DNA from: Terfezia claveryi
Taxonomy: Eukaryota; Ascomycota; Pezizomycetes; Pezizales; Pezizaceae
Length of the DNA stretch: 64,000 nucleotides
Direction of reading: 5' to 3'
NCBI GenBank assembly: GCA_015179025.1
Contig: WHUX01000075.1
Span: 186,001-250,000 of the forward strand
A program made the translations under genes and the position numbers. Below the pieces are notes generated by a model, which saw only the letters and a list, made by a program, of their open reading frames with translations, did not search any database and was not told the origin of the DNA. Shown piece after piece: positions 57,184 to 64,000 of the stretch (position 1 is the first letter of the stretch; each line of letters opens with the position of its first letter).

Positions 57184-58500
57184 GGTACACCTGAAGCACC
57201 GAATTGGTGAAAGTCATGCTAGGGGATATCCAAATCGGCAATCTCTAGTCGGATTCCCACAACCTAACCTCAACTTTTGAGATGGGCATCAGTTACCACA
57301 TGAATTGAAGCCGATGCAGGGTCCTCATGTGTTATTCTGGCCGAACCAAGATCATCCTCAGGGACATCGACCTGGTTGATCAAGGGAAACTCGAGGAATA
57401 CCAATTTGAGATAATTTGTACATGAAGTTGAATTGACAGGGAAGCTACGCCAAACTAACAATTTCTTTGCCATATATTCGGCGACTGTTACCATTAGAAG
57501 GCTTGTGGTTGGTACATAGCTCTCTGCGTGGGGTGCATTCTCAGGTACAAGGGAGGGGTAGGATGAACGGACGGAAGGTAAATTTCATACCCCGCATCGT
57601 CATTACCATGCACCTTATATTGTTTTTTCTATTGAAGGGAGCACGTGCGCATACAGGGACAACTACTTCTGTGCATGGTTCAAGCCCGTTTGCCCTCACG
57701 ACAGAAGCATAATCCCGATCTGGAGTCATCTAATGTTGTTTCGATTACCTCGCTGCTCTTTCACAAACGCTTGTCCAGCTAGGTGAATGAAGATGTAAGC
57801 TCTAAGAACAATTTAGGCTTCAGTTTTTGTTGGCATAGTTTTGAAGGTGTCGCCGATAGCTACGGTAGCAGGCCGAAAGCCACGAACAAATAGCTCTTAT
57901 TAATAGTGGCTGGTTTGGTTTATAGTGTACATTCTAAGTAAACACAAATACTGTACACCAGATAGTTTAAAGCTCTCGGAAGGCGGCATGCGGGCCAACG
58001 TAGCCTGGAGCTGGAGGCTTATCTATGTATGTGCGTCTCGCAGGTTGCTAATATTTTTGACGTTATCATGATGGGAGCTGGTACCTAGCTTGCCAAGTCT
58101 CGATCCAGGAAGCTGCATAAACGGCTGCATACTACAATTCCCCTCAATATCACAGGCGAGATATTTCGAAGCCAGACTACTAGATCGCCTATGAACCCGC
58201 CTAATTATCCTTTCCTTGCTTTTTCGAGTTGTTTGACCCCAGTTGCGACTTTTCTTCCTGAGTGCTTTTACTTAAGTATATGTAAAGAGCTCATTCCCCC
58301 ACACCTTTCTTCTGTTCTTTCTTCATCACTCCTCGACCACTTATTATATTCGAAGAGAGCTCACGCAGCCGAATCACTGAGCTTAAAGGATTATTACCCA
58401 AATAAAATCAGTTAGAAAACCCCACACGCTATCACAAGCCAGCAAGAGTAAAATCGAATATCACTCTGGGTAGCTTAGGGTAGCTCGCTAGGTCGAAGCA

Positions 58501-61500
58501 ATGACTCCACTTCTCCAGGACTACATTCCTGAAGCCATTATCGAGGACGAGGAAGTTACAAGTATCTACAACTATCAGAATACACCAGAAAATAAATCAT
58601 GGGCTGGTGTTCTGCCACTTAAGCAGGGGCTTTATGATCCTGAATTGGAGAAGGACGCCTGTGGTGTCGGTTTTGCGGCGTGAGTGTCCCAGCTTACCAC
58701 TTGCAATCGGTCAAACTAACACTTCCCAAAGTCATATTAAGGGAATTTCGAGCCACAAAATCCTGAGTGATGGTAAAGCCCAATTCAAGTTTTGGGTCAT
58801 GAGTGGTACTAACTCGTGAAATAATAGCTCGGGGTTTGCTTTGCAATATGACCCATCGGGGTGCTGTAGGATCCGATGTCCGTGACGGTGATGGAGCAGG
58901 TGTCATGACATCAATTCCCCACAAGTTCTTTGTCAATCAATTTGGGCGAGAGAATGGGGTTCAGCTTCCTCCTCGGGGCCAATATGCCGTTGGAAATGTT
59001 TTCTTCAAGCCAGACCCCGAAGTCATAGAAGAGAGCAAGGCGACCTTCCTTAACATTGCTGAATCACTAGGCCTACGTGTATTGGGATGGAGAAAGGTGC
59101 CCGTTGATAGCACCATCCTGGGCCCTGCAGCCCTGTCCAGGGAGCCTACTATATTGCAGCCTTTTATCGTTTTACAAGAATCCTATGGCCCTGGGAATGC
59201 CCCATCGGTCAACCCTTGCAAGGCCTTTGATGAAAGGCGTTTCGAGAGGCAGCTCTATGTGCTGAGAAAAAGAGTCTCCCACAGCATTGGTCTACAGAAA
59301 TGGTTCTATACGTGCAGTTTGAGTAATAAGAATATCGTTTATAAGGGACAACTATCACCAGTGCAAGTCTACAGCTATTACCATGACTTGGTGAACGTCG
59401 ACTATGAAGTTTACTTTGCTCTCGTACATTCACGATTCTCCACAAATACTTTTCCCAGTTGGGACCGTGCACAACCGTTGCGATTGGCGGCTCACAATGG
59501 TTTGATGCCTGCTCTAGAACCCACATTGGAATCCTGCTAATTCGTGTTGCTAACAGGTGAGATAAACACGCTACGCGGCAACAAGAATTGGATGCGTGCT
59601 CGTGAAGGTGTGATGAAATCTAAGCTCTTCGGTGAAGAATTGGATGACCTTTACCCCATCATCGAAGAGGGAGGGTCGGACTCCGCTGCATTCGACAATG
59701 TTCTCGAACTTCTAACTGTCAACGGTGTTTTGTCACTTCCGGAAGCTGTCATGTTACTGGTTCCTGAAGCCTGGCAAGACCAGCCTAACATCGATCCTAA
59801 AAAGGCGGCTTTCTATGAATGGGCAGCATGCTTGATGGAACCTTGGGATGGTCCTGCACTATTTACTTTTGCTGATGGGCGATATTGTGGAGCCAATTTG
59901 GATCGAAACGGTCTTAGACCTTGTCGATTTTATGTCATGGACGACGACCGTATTATTTGTGCGTCAGAGGTTGGGACAATTGGTATCGACCCGGAGAGGA
60001 TTGTACAGAAGGGCCGACTACAACCGGGGAAGATGTTGCTGGTTGACACTGTCGCTGGTCGCATTATCGATGACAAGGAGCTGAAGCAGCAAGTGTCATC
60101 CCGGATGGATTTCCAACTCTGGGTTGATAAACATTTGCTTAAGCTCCCAGCACTTGTTGAGAGAATGGAGAAGCTGGATGTCTCTCTCAAAGGTACTCTC
60201 GATGATTCAACTATGCAGACTGATTGCAGGTTACAGGCCTTCGGATACTCTTTTGAGCAAGTTAGCTTGCTGCTTGGTCCCATGGTAGGAACTTTCAACA
60301 CTAGAGATGGTATTTGGAAGCTGCTAACGGCGAATACAGGCTGCCGATAACAAGGAAGCTCTCGGGTCAATGGGCAACGATGCCCCACTAGCATGCCTGA
60401 CCAGAGAGCCCCGCCTATTATACGAGTACTTCCGGCAGCTTTTCGCACAAGTTACGAATCCTCCGATCGATCCAATTCGTGAAGCAATTGTCATGTCCCT
60501 TGATTGCTACGTCGGGCCCCAAGGAAACGTTCTTGAAATGAATCCTCAACAATGCCACCGTTTGCTTCTTCCTTCTCCAGTGCTCTCCTTGGAGGAATTC
60601 AATGCGGTTAAGCACATGGACAAGGCATATAGAAGCTGGACCGTACAAAACATTGACATCACATTTCCTAAGTCAGAAGGCATTGAGGGCTATATCAATG
60701 CACTGGAGAGGATATGTGAGGAGGCTACGGATGCAATTGAGGAGGAGACCAATGTTATTATTTTGACGGATCGAACGACTTGCGCTGACAGAGTGCCACT
60801 TTCCGCTCTTCTAGCATGCGCTGCTGTTCACCACCATCTTGTCCGGAATAAGATGCGTTCTAGGATTGCGTTGGTGGTCGAAACTGCTGAGGCCAGAGAG
60901 GTCCACCATATGTGTGTGCTAGTAGGATATGGTGCCGATGCCATTTGCCCCTACCTAGCCATGGAATGTATTTTGAAGATGAACCGTGAAGGATTACTGA
61001 AGGGTTCCCTTACCGATGAAAGAATTATTGACAACTACAAGCACTCATGTGATGGTGGTATCCTTAAGGTCATGAGCAAGATGGGTATTTCTACGTTGGC
61101 CAGTTACAAGGGAGCTCAAATTTTCGAGGCTCTTGGTGTTGCCGAGGACGTCGTGCAACGATGCTTTACTGGAACTGCCACTCGTGTCCAGGGTGTGACT
61201 CTTGACATTATTGCACAGGATGCTTTTGCATTCCATGAGAGGGGTTATCCATCACGAAAAACCATTACCATCCCTGGATTGCCTGAAACTGGTGAATATC
61301 ACTGGAGAGCTGGGGGCGAAGCTCATGTTAACGACCCAGTCAGTATCGCCAATATCCAAGATGCCGTGCGAACAAAGAACGACAAGTCCTATGAGGCTTA
61401 TTCCCTTGCGGCTTACGAATCCATCAAGGACTGCACATTGCGTGGTCTTTTGGATTTTGACTTTGAAGGTTCTTCTCCAGTCCCGATCGATCAAGTGGAG

Positions 61501-64000
61501 CCATGGACGGAGATTGTGCGAAGGTTCTGCACCGGTGCAATGTCCTATGGATCTATTTCTATGGAGTCGCACTCAACCCTAGCTATTGCGATGAATCGCC
61601 TGGGAGGGAAATCCAACACAGGTGAAGGTGGTGAAGATCCAGAGCGAAGCAAGAGACTAGAAAATGGCGATATCATGAGATCCGCTATCAAGCAGGTCGC
61701 ATCAGGACGTTTTGGTGTTACATCTTACTACCTTTCCGACGCCGACGAACTACAGATCAAGATGGCGCAAGGAGCCAAGCCCGGAGAAGGTGGTGAGCTT
61801 CCGGGTCACAAAGTTTCCCAATCCATCGCAAAGACAAGGCATTCCACCCCAGGTGTCGGTCTTATTTCTCCACCTCCACATCATGATATCTACTCCATTG
61901 AGGACTTGAAGCAGTTGATTTATGATCTGAAATGCTCCAACCCTCGCGCTAGAGTTTCAGTGAAACTTGTCTCAGAGTCTGGTGTTGGTATTGTTGCCTC
62001 TGGTGTAGCGAAGGCAAAGGCCGATCACATTCTAATTTCTGGACATGATGGAGGTACTGGAGCTTCTCGATGGACTGGTATCAAATACGCTGGGCTGCCC
62101 TGGGAATTGGGTCTTGCCGAGACCCATCAAACCCTCGTTCTCAACGACCTTCGAGGGCGTGTCGTTGTCCAAACGGATGGTCAATTGAGAACTGGTCGTG
62201 ACGTCGCTATTGCTTGCTTACTTGGTGCGGAGGAATGGGGTTTCGCCACTACACCTCTTATTGCTATGGGTTGTATTATGATGAGGAGTGAGTGTCCCTA
62301 TGCTGGAATATACTGCATCATTAGCTTATATGTTATTGAACAGAGTGTCACTTAAATACATGCCCTGTGGGTATAGCCACCCAAGATCCAGAGCTCCGCA
62401 AGAAGTTCACTGGTACACCGGAGCATGCCATCAACTTCTTCTACTATGTGGCAAATGAGCTTCGTGCCATTATGGCGAAGCTCGGCTTCAGAACTATTAA
62501 TGAGATGATTGGGCGCACTGAGAAGCTTCGTTTCGCAGAAGAGCTTCGTACACCTAAAACCGCAAATCTTGATCTCTCTCGTATCCTCACGCCCGCTCAC
62601 CAACTTCGCCCTGGAGTTGCAACCTACAATGTACGCAAGCAAGATCATCGCCTGCATGTTCGCCTGGACAATAAACTTATCGATGAGGCTGAGTTTACAC
62701 TTGAGAAGGGTATCCCTTCAAGGGTTGAGTCCGATGTGGTCAACACAGATCGTGCACTCGGTGCCACGTTGTCTTACAGGATCAGCAAGAGGTTTGGGGA
62801 GAATGGCCTTCCAACCGATACCGTCCATGTAAATCTCAGAGGTTCCGCTGGTCAATCTTTCGGTGCATTCCTGGCTGCTGGTGTTACCCTTGAGCTTGAG
62901 GGTGACGCTAACGACTATGTCGGCAAGGGTCTATCAGGAGGCCGCCTCATCATCTATCCACCACGTGCATCTGTGTTCAAATCTGAAGAGAATGTCATTG
63001 TCGGAAACGTGTGTTTGTACGGAGCAACCTCTGGTACCTGCTTCTTCAGCGGAATTGCAGCGGAGCGTTTCGCTGTTAGGAATTCAGGTGCGACAGCGGT
63101 TGTTGAAGGGTGTGGTGATCACGGCTGTGAATACATGACTGGTGGACGGGTCCTTGTCTTGGGTGGCACTGGACGAAATTTCGCCGCTGGTATGTCTGGA
63201 GGTATTGCATATGTCCTCGACATGAGGCATGACTTCGCGCAGAATGTCAATACGGAAATGGTGGAGCTTTCTCCCATTATAGACCCACACGAAATTGCCT
63301 TTGTCCGAGGCCTCATCGAGGATCATCACCACTATACTGGCTCTGAACTCGCTGCTAGGATTCTTGTTGACTTCAATAGAGCTCTTCCACGCTTTGTCAA
63401 GATTCTTCCTACCGACTATAAGAGAGTGCTAGCTGAAGAGGCTGCTAAGGCCGCTGCCGCTAGACGTCTCGCGAGCTCACTACCATACATGAATCTTACT
63501 AGCAGATCCTCCACTCCTAAGAAAGAAGACGCTGATAAGAAACATGAAAGCGCAATGCTTGACCTTGAAGACAGTATCACTGACATTAAAGCTGAGAAGG
63601 CAAAGGCTGCACTGGTGTTAGACAAGACCAAGGGTTTCATGAAATACAACAGGCGTAGCGAGAAGTACCGCAACCCGAAGACAAGAATACAAGACTGGGC
63701 TGAATTGTCGAAGAGATTGGACGAAGACGAGCTGAAGTATCAGTCTGCTCGCTGTATGGACTGCGGTGTTCCTTTCTGCCAGAGCGATACCGGTTGCCCT
63801 ATCTCTAACATTATTCCCAAGTGGAATGAACTTGTGTTTGAGAGTAGATGGCGGGATGCCCTCAATAAACTTCTTCAGACAAACAATTTCCCCGAATTTA
63901 CAGGAAGGGTTTGTCCTGCCCCTTGCGAAGGTGCTTGTGTGCTCGGAATAAACGAGAGCCCCGTGGGTATCAAGAGTATTGAATGTGCCATCATTGACCG
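58501..64000 (+). CDS. GLT1: NADH-type glutamate synthase (GOGAT), 3' end beyond the window
   Basis: Glt1 converts glutamine plus 2-oxoglutarate to two glutamates with NADH, in ammonium assimilation. Exons 58501-58679, 58732-58772, 58828-59499, 59557-60284, 60340-62287 and 62344 to the window end join in phase, covering about 1,741 of roughly 2,100 residues. The catalytic Cys is residue 54 (KDACGVGF), after a 53-residue propeptide as in yeast. The amidotransferase ([36 protein letters not shown]), central domain, FMN-binding synthase ([52 protein letters not shown]) and 3Fe-4S cysteines ([11 protein letters not shown]) are all present. The GXGXG beta-helix and the start of the small-subunit-like region ([10 protein letters not shown] ... 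CPAPCEGAC) follow. Fusion of large and small subunit parts is the normal fungal arrangement. Confidence 0.97.

Larger units (their letters stand above)
54928..58500. other. Gene-free zone and GLT1 upstream region
   Basis: No supported gene before GLT1 at 58501. It contains the two best TAGTCTGG footprints (56701-56733, 57153-57183) and a minus-strand TAGTCTGGC motif at 58172-58180. The last few hundred bases should hold the GLT1 promoter. Confidence 0.5.

Noticed and set aside
1..64000. CRISPR arrays, rRNA genes or bacterial-type operons
   Set aside because: No regularly spaced direct repeats, rRNA signatures or Shine-Dalgarno-linked gene strings; all supported genes are spliced eukaryotic genes.

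Overview
The window looks like nuclear DNA of a filamentous ascomycete fungus. Genes are interrupted by short introns (about 40-110 nt, GTRAGT...YAG, with CTAAC-like branch points), and the conserved genes are typical fungal ones: EDE1, an H2A.Z histone, a HAM1-like protein, SCD6, UFD1, SUZ12 and a fused NADH-type glutamate synthase. The large gene-poor, transposon-rich part recalls expanded genomes such as those of Pezizomycetes (truffle or morel relatives). That lineage guess is inference only.

Layout. 0.4-26.5 kb is a gene-dense block. It holds a putative mitochondrial protein, the endocytic scaffold EDE1, H2A.Z, a HAM1-like protein divergent from a WD40 protein, an Atg37/ACBD5-type acyl-CoA-binding protein, the P-body protein SCD6 divergent from a KPWE-motif protein resembling the peroxin PEX39, a DUF7726-type protein, and UFD1. 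26.5-30 kb is gene-free. 30-46.8 kb is a nested transposon structure. 48-50.5 kb carries SUZ12, a core subunit of the PRC2 histone H3K27 methyltransferase. 50.5-58.5 kb is gene-free and full of small transposon traces. 58.5-64 kb is GLT1, cut off by the window end.

The nested structure resolves to the base. A minus-strand Gypsy-type LTR retrotransposon with unusually short, identical 110-bp LTRs is flanked by the 5-bp duplication CAGTA (29963-29967 and 46757-46761). Its left LTR is split by a 9,930-bp DNA transposon (30001-39930). That transposon has 12-bp terminal inverted repeats (CATCAGGAACGA) and a TT target duplication. It encodes a Plavaka-type (CACTA-like) transposase and two further multi-exon genes, one resembling DUF6532 proteins. 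Removing it restores exactly the 110-bp LTR found at the other end.

The gene-free zones contain a 664-bp element with perfect 27-bp inverted repeats and a TA duplication. They also contain a dispersed family of tiny inserts (TAGTCTGGTTGGCAC or shorter), several flanked by 8-10-bp direct duplications. These look like footprints or minimal copies of a Mutator-like element.

Several coding frames at 9-17.5 kb (H2A.Z tail, WD40 tail, acyl-CoA-binding protein) would be repaired by one extra G or C at a G/C-rich site, usually a homopolymer run. This suggests undercalled bases in that part of the assembly rather than real gene decay.
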